Notes: a model not told the origin generated them from the letters alone. Numbered from the stretch's first letter, positions 45,222 to 54,130 are shown. The stretch is DNA of 64,000 nt from JBBQUN01 sp963717115 (GCA_963717115.1 CAVQVO010000009.1:620001-684000), one strand, 5' to 3'. A program made the numbers and translations.

Positions 45222-46084
45222 GGATCCGATCCGTCCCGCTCTCCTCGGGCGTCGAACTGCACACCGTGTGGTGGGAACCCGAGCAGCCGGTCGACGGCGC
45301 CGTTCCGTGGCTCCTCGTGCACGGCCTGGCGTCGAACGCCCGACTCTGGGACGGCATCGGCCGCCGTCTGGCCGCTGCCGGCCACCTGGCCGTCGCGGTC
45401 GACCAACGGGGTCACGGCCAGTCGAGCAAGGTCGACGGACCGTTCGACATGGAGACCGTGGCCGACGACCTGACGCTCCTGCTGGCCGAACTCGGCTGGG
45501 AACGAGCCAACCTGGTGGGACAGTCCTGGGGCGGCAACGTCGTCATCGAGACCGCGAGCCGCCACCCCGAACGGGTGGCCCTGGTGGTCTGCGTCGACGG
45601 CGGTTTCATCGAGCTCCAGGAGCGGATGCCCGATTGGGCCGAGGCCGCCGAGCGGATGGCGCCACCGCGCTTCGAGTCGACGCCCGTGGCCCAGGTCGAG
45701 GCGTGGTTGGCGTCCTCGGCGGCCGACTGGCCCGAGGAGGGCCGCCGGGGAACCCTCTTCAACTTCGAGGTGCGCGCCGACGGCACCGTGGCCCCATGGC
45801 TCACGTTCGATCGGCACCTCTCGGTCCTGCGAGGCCTTTGGGAGCACCGGCCGACGACTCGCTATCCGACGATCACCGCTCCGGTGCTCATGATCGGGGC
45901 CGACAGCGGCGACGGCGGCTGGGCCGAGACCAAGCACGACGCGATCGAGCGCGCCGTCGGCCTGCTGCCCCGCGGTCGGGCGGTCTGGTTCTCGCCGGCC
46001 CACCACGACGTCCACGCGCAGAAACCCGACGAGGTCACCGACGTCCTCCTCGCCGCGGCCACCGATCCCTCGTTCTTCGATTGA
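45218..46084 (+). CDS. alpha/beta hydrolase
   Basis: 288 residues. LLVHGLASNARLWDGI is the oxyanion region, DQRGHGQSSKV, and GQSWGGNVVIE the nucleophile elbow; PAHHDVHAQKP supplies the His. It is a typical cytoplasmic hydrolase of unknown substrate. GTG 45218 overlaps the upstream stop (GTGA). Confidence 0.85.
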   Translation: MRIRSVPLSSGVELHTVWWEPEQPVDGAVPWLLVHGLASNARLWDGIGRRLAAAGHLAVAVDQRGHGQSSKVDGPFDMETVADDLTLLLAELGWERANLVGQSWGGNVVIETASRHPERVALVVCVDGGFIELQERMPDWAEAAERMAPPRFESTPVAQVEAWLASSAADWPEEGRRGTLFNFEVRADGTVAPWLTFDRHLSVLRGLWEHRPTTRYPTITAPVLMIGADSGDGGWAETKHDAIERAVGLLPRGRAVWFSPAHHDVHAQKPDEVTDVLLAAATDPSFFD

Positions 46085-46130
46085 CCCGCGCCCCCTCCCC
46101 GACCGACGATCCGAGCCCAGGAGCCGAGCC

Positions 46131-46544
46131 ATGAATCCCGATGTCCAACGAGTCGTCGTCGACGGTCTGGCCCGACTGCCACAGTTCTGCCATTGCTCGA
46201 TCGCCGCCGGCTGGGTGTTCGTCTCGGGGACGCTGGGCACGGCCCCGGGCCGGCTCGAGCTGGTCGAGGGCGGGATGGGGCCCCAGACCACCCAGACCAT
46301 GGAGCACATTCGCACCATTCTCGAGTCGGTGGGCGCCTCGCTCGACGACCTCGTGAAGGTCTCGGTGTTCGTGTCCGACATGAGCCGCTTCGCCGAGATG
46401 AATGCCGCCTACGAGGCCTTCTTCGACGGGGTCACGCCCCCGGCCCGGATCACCGTCGGCCAGGTCGGTCTGGCACTCGGCGCCCTGGTCGAGATCGAGG
46501 CGATCGCCTACAACCCCGCCGCCGCCGATCGGGCGCCGGACTGA
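46131..46544 (+). CDS. RidA/YjgF family protein
   Basis: A 137-residue Rid-family protein, likely an imine/enamine deaminase. GWVFVSGTLGTAP, QTTQTMEHIRTILESVGASLDDLVKVSVFV and PPARITVGQVGLALGALVEIEAIA match; the Arg in PPARI is the substrate-binding residue. Its last 37 bases overlap the convergent desaturase-family gene. Confidence 0.87.
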   Translation: MNPDVQRVVVDGLARLPQFCHCSIAAGWVFVSGTLGTAPGRLELVEGGMGPQTTQTMEHIRTILESVGASLDDLVKVSVFVSDMSRFAEMNAAYEAFFDGVTPPARITVGQVGLALGALVEIEAIAYNPAAADRAPD

Positions 46545-47527
46545 GAACCGAGGGGCGTCCGTCCGTCCCGGCGAACGGCAGCCCCGAGGTCGGTGCCATC
46601 GGCCGGTTGCCAGCCCGGACGTCTCCAGACGTGACCCCACCTGGTGCGCCAGCTCTCGGCCGCTCGCACGTCGCGCACCAGGTTCGCGAACTCCCCGTAA
46701 CCGATCCGGACCGGGCTGAACGTCTCGATGTTCTTCGTCAGGCCGTACTTCACCCGTCGCACCTCGGGTTCGAACGTCCCGAAGAGTCGGTCCCAGGTGA
46801 TCAGGATGCCCCCGTAGTTCTTGTCGAGATACTGCGGGTTGGCACCGTGATGGGCCCGGTGATGCGACGGCGTGTTGAGCACCGCCTCGGCGGACGGGGC
46901 GAGCCGATCGATCGTCTCGGTGTGGATCCAGTACTGGTAGAGCAGGTTGAGCTGGCCGGCCTTGGCCGTCTGGCGGGCCGAGAAGCCGAGGAGCGGCATC
47001 GGGAGGTAGACCCACGACATCACGAACCCGGCCCAGGGCTGGCGCAGCGCCGTGGACAGGTTGTAGTGCTCACTCGAATGGTGGGCGACGTGGTTGGCCC
47101 AGAAGATCCGCTTCTCGTGCTGCCAGCGATGACTCCAGTAGTAGAGGAAGTCCCATGCCACCATGGCCGCCGCGAAACTGCCGCGCCGTCCGGTGATCGT
47201 GAACAGCCGTCGGCGGAACACGCCGTCGACCGCCTTGCCCAGGATGCCGGCCGTTGCGAAGCCGATGGCGACGTTCCCGGCCAGCATGGTGAGACTGGCG
47301 ATCGTGTCTCGCCGCTCGTAGCCGACGGGGACCAGCGGGTCGGCCGGTGAGCGGGGGTCCGAGAGCGCTTCGGGGGTCCAGTCGTCGAGGTCCCCCGGCT
47401 CTCGCCGGACGGTCGCTCGCTGCAAGGCCCTGCGCTCCGCGTAGATCGTGATCGCGAACAGTGGCAGCGACAACAGATCGGTCTTGTCGATCTTCAGACC
47501 CGATTTCATGGACCCAGTGTCGCTCAT
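46508..47527 (-). CDS. sterol desaturase / fatty-acid hydroxylase family
   Basis: A 339-residue di-iron membrane enzyme. The histidine clusters are SHRWQHE, ANHVAHHSSEH and HHRAHHGAN, the eight-His pattern of this family. Several hydrophobic segments surround them. It hydroxylates or desaturates a lipid. ATG 47527 is used; an in-frame ATG at 47509 is possible. Confidence 0.85.
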   Translation of the reverse strand: MSDTGSMKSGLKIDKTDLLSLPLFAITIYAERRALQRATVRREPGDLDDWTPEALSDPRSPADPLVPVGYERRDTIASLTMLAGNVAIGFATAGILGKAVDGVFRRRLFTITGRRGSFAAAMVAWDFLYYWSHRWQHEKRIFWANHVAHHSSEHYNLSTALRQPWAGFVMSWVYLPMPLLGFSARQTAKAGQLNLLYQYWIHTETIDRLAPSAEAVLNTPSHHRAHHGANPQYLDKNYGGILITWDRLFGTFEPEVRRVKYGLTKNIETFSPVRIGYGEFANLVRDVRAAESWRTRWGHVWRRPGWQPADGTDLGAAVRRDGRTPLGSQSGARSAAAGL

Positions 47528-47566
47528 CGAGCGCGTGGCGCGCCGTCGGTCGAGCGGGCCGCCCGC

Positions 47567-48553
47567 TCAGCCGCACACCCGTCCGAACAGCCGAGCCACG
47601 TTGCCGCCGAGCACCAAGTCGACCTCGGCCGGCTCGCAACCCCGCTCACCGAGCAACCGAGCGACCACGTCGAACTGGGAATACTCGGTGAGGACGGGTC
47701 GGTAGTTCGCGTCGAGATCGGTCCCGATCGCCACGTGCTCGATCCCCACGACGTCGACGAGCCGGCAGATCTCGTCGACGTAGTCCGCCAGGGTCGTCGC
47801 CGTGACGCCCGCCGGCCAGGCTCCGATCAGACCATCGGCCTCGGCGACCACCCGGGCGTGCGCTTCGGTCAACAGGCGGGGGTGGTCGCCGGACGGTCCG
47901 GCGAGATGGCTGTGCGAGATCACGATCGGCGAATCGGAGATCTCGAGGGCATCGACCGTGGTGGCGAAGGTGGCGTGGGCCAGATCGACGATGATGCCGA
48001 GCCGGTTCATCTCGGTCACCACCTCACGGCCGAACGGCGTGAGACCGTGATGGCGAGGGGCCTCGGTCTGGATGTCGCCCAACTCGTTGACCCGGTAGTG
48101 CACGAGCGTGATCAGGCGGGTGCCGAGCGCATGGGCGTCGGCCAGACCGTCGAGGCGGCCCTCGAGGAAGTCGGCGCCCTCGCAACACACGAAGGCCGAA
48201 CCCTCGCCGTCGGCATGCGCCGCGTCGAGGTCGGCCACGGTGCGGACCTGGCGAACCCGGTCGAACAGGGCGGTCAGTCCGGCCAGTTGGCGGTCGTGGT
48301 CGGCCCGGGCCTCACCATCGTCGAAGTCGCGAACCGCCCCCAGTCCGCCGGTTTCGTTGGGCGCGAGGACCACCAGATCGGCCACGGTCGACACACTCAC
48401 CGAACACACCCCGGCCTCGGCCGCCCCACGGATCGACGGGATCGGCGTCGGCGCACCGAGCAACCGCGCCATCGGAGAGGCGTCGTCGTAGCCGGCCAGG
48501 AAACAGCGGCCGGGGTGGGCATGCAGGTCGATCCAGGGTCCGTGGGTGCTCAC
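47567..48553 (-). CDS. M19-family (membrane-type) dipeptidase
   Basis: A 328-residue amidohydrolase-fold zinc dipeptidase. DLHAHPGR is the first metal motif; the bridging Glu is in CCEGADFL; LITLVHYRVNELGD, IVDLAHATF and ISHSHLAG supply later histidines, and IGTDLDANYRP the end. No signal peptide is visible, so it may be cytoplasmic. TACGAT (48561-48566) stands seven bases before GTG 48553. Confidence 0.85.
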   Translation of the reverse strand: MSTHGPWIDLHAHPGRCFLAGYDDASPMARLLGAPTPIPSIRGAAEAGVCSVSVSTVADLVVLAPNETGGLGAVRDFDDGEARADHDRQLAGLTALFDRVRQVRTVADLDAAHADGEGSAFVCCEGADFLEGRLDGLADAHALGTRLITLVHYRVNELGDIQTEAPRHHGLTPFGREVVTEMNRLGIIVDLAHATFATTVDALEISDSPIVISHSHLAGPSGDHPRLLTEAHARVVAEADGLIGAWPAGVTATTLADYVDEICRLVDVVGIEHVAIGTDLDANYRPVLTEYSQFDVVARLLGERGCEPAEVDLVLGGNVARLFGRVCG

Positions 48554-48571
48554 CGGCCCGATCGTAGAGGC

Positions 48572-50401
48572 TCAGCCGATGAGACTCAGCCGCTCGGCCA
48601 GTGCTCGCCCCCGCTCGACGTCGACCGAGCGCAACAGATGGATACCCGTGACGAAGAACACGACGAGGGCCAACACCGCCGGCCGGCTCGAATCGAAGAT
48701 CGTCACGCTGAGCACGAAGAGCAACGGCGACAGGATCGAGGCGAACTTCGACAGGATCGAGAAGAACCCGAAGAACTCCCCACTGCGCGAGTCGGGGATG
48801 AGGCGGGCGAACAGGGCTCGCGAGAGCGCCTGACTGCCGCCTTGGCACACCGCCACCATCCAGGCGAGCAGCCAGAACTCCACGACCGAGTCGAGGGCGA
48901 ACCCCCACACGGCGATCACCGAGTAGGCCACCAACGCCAGGGTGATGGCCGTCTTGGTCGTCATCGCATCGGCGAAGGCGGCGAGCGGACCACGGCTCAG
49001 CACCGCGGCGGCCAGGACGGCGGCCACCTGGGTCGCCCCGATGATGACCAGGATGGTCGGGATGCTCGACGAGCGCGGCGGTGGCAGGATCTCGATGGAC
49101 TCGATCCCGAACGCCGATCCGGTGTCGGAGACCAGTTGTAGCGTGATCCGGTGGTCCCCGGGTGCGTCGAGCTCGATCGTCTCGGTCTCGCCCGTTCGCA
49201 CCGTGGGGTTGGATCCGTCGATCACGAACAGCTCGCCGTCGTCGTCGACCAACGGATCGCCGTCGACGATCACGGCGATGTCGCCATGGTCGGGGCCGGT
49301 CTCGTGGGTCACCTCGATCGACTGTCCGGTCCAATCGAAGCTGAGCGGGCTCGACGAGGTGGCGATGACGACCGGCCCCTCGGTCCCGAAGGCGGCGGGG
49401 GCCGCGCCGGTGACATCGGGCGCGGCGAAGAGCCGAGCACCGATGCCGACCACCGGGAGGAGCACGATGTTGGCCACCAGGAAGCCGGTCAGGAAGCGGC
49501 GGCGAAGCCGGTCGGTGGTCATCAACGACCCGAAGAGCAGGCTGTAGGGGATCCCGACGAACTGCACGACGAGGATCGCCAGGATCAGTTCGATCGCCCC
49601 GAACCCGAGCTCGGATCCGTAGATGGCCGCCACGGTGATCACGGCGTTGATGCCGTCGTTGTAGATCAGGAAGGCCACCAGGAAGCGGCGGAGGTCGGGG
49701 AGGTCGGCCAGGCCCCGGACGGTGACGATCGCATCGGCGACGCCGGAACGCAGGGCCGATCGGATCGATCGATTCCCGAGGCCGGGGGGTTCGGGAACGA
49801 AGCGGATGAGCGGGATCGAGAACACCGCCCACCAGAGACCGACCGACGCCATGCTGAGCCGGGCGCCCAGGTCGTCGTCGGGCAGGGCGAAGATGGCGAC
49901 GACGTTGAGGCTGAGCAGCAGCCCACCGCCGAGGTAACCGAAGGCGTAGCCCCGGGCCGACACCCGTTCGAGCTCGTCGGCCTTCGCCACGTGCGGCAGC
50001 AACGAGTCGTAGAAGACGTTCGAGGCGCCGAACCCGATCCGCCCGATCCCGAACAGGATCGAGGCGGCCAGCCAATCCCCTTCACCGATTCCGAACAGCC
50101 CCACCGTGGCGACCACGCCGATCACCATGAAGATCACGAGCAGCCGCTTTCGCCAGCCGGCCTCGTCGGCGGCGGCTCCCAGCACCGGACTGAGCAGCGC
50201 CACCACGAGCACCGAGGCGCTCAGCGTGAGGGTGTAGGAGCGGGTCGCCGCGGCCGGCGACGACAGCGTCGCACCGGCCACCGACGAGTAGTAGACGGGC
50301 AGGACGGCGGCCAGGATCGTGGTGGCGAAGGCGGAGTTGGCCCAGTCGTAGAACACCCAGGCCTGGACCTGACGACGGTGATCTGCATCCTTGGCGCGCA
50401 C
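48572..50401 (-). CDS. UMF1-family MFS transporter with an extra soluble domain
   Basis: 609 residues. WVFYDWANSAFATTI near 16-30 and GFGASNVFYDSLLP near 123 are hallmark UMF1/Atg22-like segments, with about 12 membrane spans. Residues about 325-446 form a hydrophilic beta-rich insertion between transmembrane halves that ends in LPPPRSSS; ordinary family members lack it. GTG 50401 has TAGGGT six bases upstream. Cargo unknown. Confidence 0.83.
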   Translation of the reverse strand: MRAKDADHRRQVQAWVFYDWANSAFATTILAAVLPVYYSSVAGATLSSPAAATRSYTLTLSASVLVVALLSPVLGAAADEAGWRKRLLVIFMVIGVVATVGLFGIGEGDWLAASILFGIGRIGFGASNVFYDSLLPHVAKADELERVSARGYAFGYLGGGLLLSLNVVAIFALPDDDLGARLSMASVGLWWAVFSIPLIRFVPEPPGLGNRSIRSALRSGVADAIVTVRGLADLPDLRRFLVAFLIYNDGINAVITVAAIYGSELGFGAIELILAILVVQFVGIPYSLLFGSLMTTDRLRRRFLTGFLVANIVLLPVVGIGARLFAAPDVTGAAPAAFGTEGPVVIATSSSPLSFDWTGQSIEVTHETGPDHGDIAVIVDGDPLVDDDGELFVIDGSNPTVRTGETETIELDAPGDHRITLQLVSDTGSAFGIESIEILPPPRSSSIPTILVIIGATQVAAVLAAAVLSRGPLAAFADAMTTKTAITLALVAYSVIAVWGFALDSVVEFWLLAWMVAVCQGGSQALSRALFARLIPDSRSGEFFGFFSILSKFASILSPLLFVLSVTIFDSSRPAVLALVVFFVTGIHLLRSVDVERGRALAERLSLIG

Positions 50402-50407
50402 TCGCCA

Positions 50408-50413
50408 ACCCTA
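50408..50413 (-). promoter_or_regulatory. -10 element, UMF1 transporter gene
   Basis: TAGGGT on the minus strand, six bases, then GTG at 50401. Confidence 0.6.
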
Positions 50414-50471
50414 CGCAGTCCGCGAGCCTGTCCGTGACCAATGACGGTGACGGGCCCGTTGGCGACGCGGC

Positions 50472-50789
50472 TCAGATCTCCAGCGCGATGAAATGCGGGA
50501 ACTCGGTGGCCGGCTGCCCGTCGCGGGGTTCGCACATGGCTTCCATCGGGTCCCAGAGCGCCAGCACCTCGGGATGATCGTGGGCCTGGTCGAGCCCGCC
50601 CTTGGCCCATTCGAACATCTCGACGTACGTCGGGCCCGGCTCGTCGACACTCCGGAAGCGTTGCGGCGGGGTGTCGGTCACGAGCCCGAGCCGATTGAGC
50701 GTCGGCCAGTGCCGCTGCATGAGGCGGACGAACTCCACCTCGGACTCGGCCCGCACGCGGAATGTGCAGATCACCGTCTCCCTGACCAT
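50472..50789 (-). CDS. hypothetical 105-residue protein, dimeric alpha-beta barrel-like
   Basis: Not assigned to a named family. TVICTFRVRAESEVEFVRLMQRHWPTLNRLGLV and YVEMFEWAKGGLDQAHDHPEVLALWDPME have the beta-alpha-beta pattern of small monooxygenase/EthD-like barrels. No metal or flavin site is clear. GATAGT stands seven bases before ATG 50789. Confidence 0.6.
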   Translation of the reverse strand: MVRETVICTFRVRAESEVEFVRLMQRHWPTLNRLGLVTDTPPQRFRSVDEPGPTYVEMFEWAKGGLDQAHDHPEVLALWDPMEAMCEPRDGQPATEFPHFIALEI

Positions 50790-50839
50790 GGGGGCAACTA
50801 TCGGGCCGAATCCCGGAATCGTCAACCATCGCCGGCGCG

Positions 50840-51040
50840 ACCGTCGCCCATCGGGTGAAATCCCGGTGCAGTGTGATCCACCTCACAGAACTCGACTCGC
50901 CGATCCGCCACACTGACCTTCGGCAGGCCCACGGACCACGAGTTCGGGCCGACAGGGTCTCCTCTCCCGATGAGGGTCGGAGACGAGACCGATGCGGCGG
51001 GGACTCTCGGAGGGAGTGTCCCCGCCGCAGTCCGTTTTCC
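50840..51040 (+). ncRNA. candidate structured RNA with interleaved pairings and terminator
   Basis: This part of the divergent gap (50790-51092) holds no gene. CAGTGTG (50869-50875) can pair with CACACTG (50909-50915), and GAACTCG (50888-50894) with CGAGTTC (50939-50945). The two stems interleave, as in a pseudoknot or a two-state switch. GGTCTC/GAGACC (50956-50961, 50985-50990) follows, then a terminator-like hairpin. Ends are approximate and no promoter is clear. It does not match a riboswitch class I recognise. Confidence 0.4.
50994..51038 (+). terminator. strong hairpin followed by TTTT
   Basis: GCGGCGGGGAC (50994-51004) pairs with GTCCCCGCCGC (51018-51028), 11 base pairs, with TTTT at 51035-51038. 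It precedes the MFS gene's own -10 and belongs to no annotated gene, hence the candidate RNA upstream. Confidence 0.55.
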
Positions 51041-51080
51041 TGCTCGCCTCCCACAGGGGGTCGCCGTGACCGTCCCTCGG

Positions 51081-51086
51081 TAGCCT
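51081..51086 (+). promoter_or_regulatory. -10 element, MFS gene
   Basis: TAGCCT, six bases, then GTG 51093. Confidence 0.6.
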
Positions 51087-51092
51087 CGCAGC

Positions 51093-52286
51093 GTGCAGGA
51101 TCGGGTTCGCGACCGCCGTGCGTTGCAGTCGGTGGCAACCCAGTTCTTCGTGAACGGGGCCGTGTTCGCCTCGTTCGTGCCCCGTCTGCCCGAGATCCGG
51201 GACCAGGTCGACGTCCGGGTCGGCACCCTGGGGCTGATCATGACCCTGGCCGGGGCCCTGGGGATGGTCGGGAGCGTGGTCGTCGGACCCCTCCTCGCCC
51301 GCCACGGGACCCGGAGGCTGATCATCGGCGGTGCCATCGGCCTGGTTGCCTGCCTCCCGATCATCGGGTTCGCGACCCATCCCCTGGTCCTCCTCCTGGG
51401 ATTGGCCGGCTTGAGTGCGCTCGACGTGCTCGTCGACATCTCGATGAACATGCAGGGTTCGTGGCTCAGCGAGCGGCGGCGACGGCCGGTGATGAGCCGG
51501 CTCCACGGCCTGTGGAGCCTCGGCACGCTCGCCGGGGGCCTGGCCGCGGCGCAGCTCGCCGCAGCCGGCGTCTCCCTCCGCGTGCACCTCGTCGGGGCCT
51601 CGATCGTCCTCCTCGCCGCCGTGGTCTTCGTCGGCCGCGGGCTCCTCGTCGACGACGAGCCGTCCAACGAGCCCGAGCCCTCCACCGATCCCACCCTCGA
51701 TGCCGCCCGACGCCGAACGGCCCGGCTCGGGTTGATCGCATTCGCCCTGGCGGGTGCCACCGGGGTGGCGATGGAGATGACCTCGAGCGACTGGGCCGCC
51801 TTTCGCCTCACCGACGACTTCGCCGCCGGCGCCGGCCTGGCCGGTCTGGCCTACGTCTGCAACGTGACCGGCATGACCTTCAGCCGCCTGATCGGTGACT
51901 CGCTCCAATCCTGGCTCGGTCGCGATCGGCACCTCGTGCTGGCCCTGGTCACGACCGCCGTGGGTCTGGCCCTTGCGTCGCTGGCGCCGCACGAGGTGCC
52001 GACGTTCGCCGGGTACCTCCTGGCAGGCCTGGGCATCGCCCCGTTCATGCCGAGGCTCTACGACGACGCCGTCCGATTCCCCGGTCGGGCGGGCCAGGGC
52101 CTCGCCGGACTCACCGCCGGCATCCGGGTCGCCGCGCTCGGAACCCCCGTGATCGTCGGGTCCCTGGCCGCGTCGTCGCTCGACGTCGGCCAGGCCACCG
52201 CCATCGTCACCCTGCCGAGCATCGCCGCCTTCAGTGCCCTGTCGGTGCAGCGGATGCGCAGCGTCCGGATGGCCGGAGCGGCCTAG
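51093..52286 (+). CDS. MFS transporter, FucP/YbjJ-like
   Basis: 397 residues with about 12 membrane spans. FFVNGAVFASFVPRLPEIRDQVDVRVGTLGLIM resembles YbjJ-type proteins, and ALDVLVDISMNMQGSWLSERRRRPVMSRLHGLWSLGTLAGG is the family's central block. Substrate unknown. The end overlaps the next convergent gene through a shared CTAG. Confidence 0.85.
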   Translation: MQDRVRDRRALQSVATQFFVNGAVFASFVPRLPEIRDQVDVRVGTLGLIMTLAGALGMVGSVVVGPLLARHGTRRLIIGGAIGLVACLPIIGFATHPLVLLLGLAGLSALDVLVDISMNMQGSWLSERRRRPVMSRLHGLWSLGTLAGGLAAAQLAAAGVSLRVHLVGASIVLLAAVVFVGRGLLVDDEPSNEPEPSTDPTLDAARRRTARLGLIAFALAGATGVAMEMTSSDWAAFRLTDDFAAGAGLAGLAYVCNVTGMTFSRLIGDSLQSWLGRDRHLVLALVTTAVGLALASLAPHEVPTFAGYLLAGLGIAPFMPRLYDDAVRFPGRAGQGLAGLTAGIRVAALGTPVIVGSLAASSLDVGQATAIVTLPSIAAFSALSVQRMRSVRMAGAA

Positions 52287-53233
52287 TCGAACTGCTTTCG
52301 CTCGGCCTCGGTCAGGCACCCGTCGAGCGCCGTCGAGACCAAGTCCTCGGAGCCGGGGTCCTCCAGCGCCCTCAGGCGGACGAAATCGGTGCCCTGGAGG
52401 CCCGCACTCACGCACGCCGTGGTCTGGGTGGAGATCTCGATGCCCTTCTCCTTCCAGAGCGAGGCCTGGAGGAGGATTCCATGGTCGAGGCAGCGCAGGG
52501 TCGATCCCTCGAGCGCGATCCGCATCGACTCGTCGTCCTCCTCGCCCAGGACCACCCGTCGATAGCGGGCCAGCCAATAGCCGACGGTCTCGGCCGGATC
52601 GGCGAACACGGCGTCGTAGCAGGCCACATCGACGGCCGCCTCGGTCCGGGGATCGGCGAGCAGCCCGGCAACGGACTCGCCGAGAATCGGGAGGGACGGC
52701 GAGACACAGGCGCTGGCGCCGACGATGGCCGGGTCGATCGCCTCGGCCCGGAACACCGGCGGCTCGAGTCTGCCGCTCATCAGGTGCAGCAGGCCGAGGT
52801 AGGCCAGGCCTTGGGTCTCGGATCCCTTGATCGAGGTGGCCAGGCAGTCGAGCTGTTCCTTGCCCAGCCACGGCTGGTCGACGTCGCCCAGGAGGAGTGA
52901 AACGAGCTGGGGCGGTGAGCACCCGATGATGTGGTCGTTGATCTCGATCTGGTCGTCCTTGGGAAGGTTCGCCGAGCCCCCGGCCGTCGATGCCGAGCGG
53001 AAGAGCTCGTCGAGCTCGGGGCGCGCGGCCACCAGATCCTGCAGACACCGTTCCCGAGCATCGACCATGGCCGCCCGCTCGGCGTCGGGCCCGTCTTCGA
53101 CCGCAGCCGCCGACGACGCCGTGGTCTCGCCCGCCCCGGCCGACGTCGTGCTGCCGCCACAGGACGACGCGACGATGCTCATGACGAGGAGCACCAGGCC
53201 GACCAGCGACCGAGGACCGATTCTCCGCTGCAT
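52283..53233 (-). CDS. Cys-rich secreted lipoprotein of unknown function
   Basis: 316 residues. Signal peptide and lipobox MSIVASSCGGS, then a Ser/Thr/Ala-rich linker and a helical acidic domain with regularly spaced Cys (RERCLQDLV, HIIGCSPP, LDCLATS, ASACVSPS, DVACYDAV, LRCLDHG, TACVSAG, LDGCLTEAE). They may pair as disulfides. GAGGGAG precedes ATG 53233. I know no named family. Confidence 0.7.
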   Translation of the reverse strand: MQRRIGPRSLVGLVLLVMSIVASSCGGSTTSAGAGETTASSAAAVEDGPDAERAAMVDARERCLQDLVAARPELDELFRSASTAGGSANLPKDDQIEINDHIIGCSPPQLVSLLLGDVDQPWLGKEQLDCLATSIKGSETQGLAYLGLLHLMSGRLEPPVFRAEAIDPAIVGASACVSPSLPILGESVAGLLADPRTEAAVDVACYDAVFADPAETVGYWLARYRRVVLGEEDDESMRIALEGSTLRCLDHGILLQASLWKEKGIEISTQTTACVSAGLQGTDFVRLRALEDPGSEDLVSTALDGCLTEAERKQFD

Positions 53234-53287
53234 GACGGCTCCCTCACCAGGCGACAACGCGGGACGATCCCACCGTAGCCCGCACCG

Positions 53288-53353
53288 GCGCGGAGCGACC
53301 GGCCAACACCGAGCGCGGAGCGACCGGCCAACACCGAGCGCGGAGCGACCGGC
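53288..53353. repeat. 25-base tandem repeat, 2.6 copies
   Basis: Exact copies at 53288-53312 and 53313-53337 and a 16-base partial at 53338-53353; the unit begins GCGCGGAGCGACCGG. Noncoding, between two lipoprotein genes. Confidence 0.93.
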
Positions 53354-53363
53354 GAGTCGTCAC

Positions 53364-53876
53364 TCAGCCCGTCACCCCGATGGCCGGGGGGAGCAGTCCG
53401 ACGAGGGACTCCCAGGCGTCGATCTCACAGCCGTTGCTCCTGGTGATCGTCGCGTCGACGGCCTCGCCGTCGATCTCGCCGACGATGCGGGCCTCGTCGG
53501 GCCCCCCGTAGATCTCGGTGCAGGCCTGATCGGCGGGGAGACCGTCGAACAGCAGCGACCGGATGCCATCGTCGTCGAGGAGTCCGCACGCCGTCTCCCC
53601 GTCGACACCGTCGACCTCGGGGGTGACGGGGAAGGTGTCGCCCATGCAGCCGATCGTGTAGACGATCGGCTCGATGTCGGGGTGGGTGACGGTGATCTCG
53701 AGACTGGCGATGGTGGCGTCGGCACCGATGATCTCGTCGCCGCCGGGCAGCGTCGACGTCGTCTCGGTGCCGCCGCCGACATCGATCGTCTCACCATCGC
53801 TGCCGCAGGCGGCGGTCAGCGAGAGCAGCGCGACCGCCGAAGCGGTCAGGACGGTTCTGGATTGGCGACCGAACAT
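53364..53876 (-). CDS. subtilisin inhibitor-like lipoprotein
   Basis: 170 residues. Lipobox LSLTAACGSD, a Thr-rich linker and a C-terminal SSI-like domain: DQACTEIYGGPDEARIVGEIDG and TRSNGCEIDAWESL, with the paired Cys typical of Streptomyces subtilisin inhibitors. It may block extracellular proteases. AAGGAGG stands before ATG 53876, one of the strongest RBSs here. Confidence 0.72.
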   Translation of the reverse strand: MFGRQSRTVLTASAVALLSLTAACGSDGETIDVGGGTETTSTLPGGDEIIGADATIASLEITVTHPDIEPIVYTIGCMGDTFPVTPEVDGVDGETACGLLDDDGIRSLLFDGLPADQACTEIYGGPDEARIVGEIDGEAVDATITRSNGCEIDAWESLVGLLPPAIGVTG

Positions 53877-54004
53877 GTTCGGTTCCTCCTTGATCGGGGT
53901 TCTGTCGTGATCGGGTTCTGGCCGTTCGACTCGTTCGAGTCCGAAACCTCAGACGATCACCGACGATCGCCGGTTCCCGGGGCGGTCGACATTGCGAAGA
54001 CTGT

Positions 54005-54031
54005 CATACTCCGGAGGGCATACTCCGGAGG
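54005..54031 (+). repeat. two copies of CATACTCCGGAGG, 14-base period
   Basis: Copies at 54005-54017 and 54019-54031, each holding the palindrome CTCCGGAG. About 100 bases upstream of the ECF sigma gene in an otherwise gene-free 254-base gap. Possible regulator site. Confidence 0.8.
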
Positions 54032-54130
54032 CCACGTTCCGGACGCCCCATCGGTCGACGGCACTCGGGTCGACGGCACACTGGTCGTCGGTCCCGAAAG
54101 GATTGTGCCGTTGGTGGACAGGTATGGGGT

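Noticed and set aside
50840..51040. Cobalamin, FMN or glycine riboswitch
   Set aside because: GGTGAAATCCC resembles part of known elements, but the rest of their conserved cores is missing.
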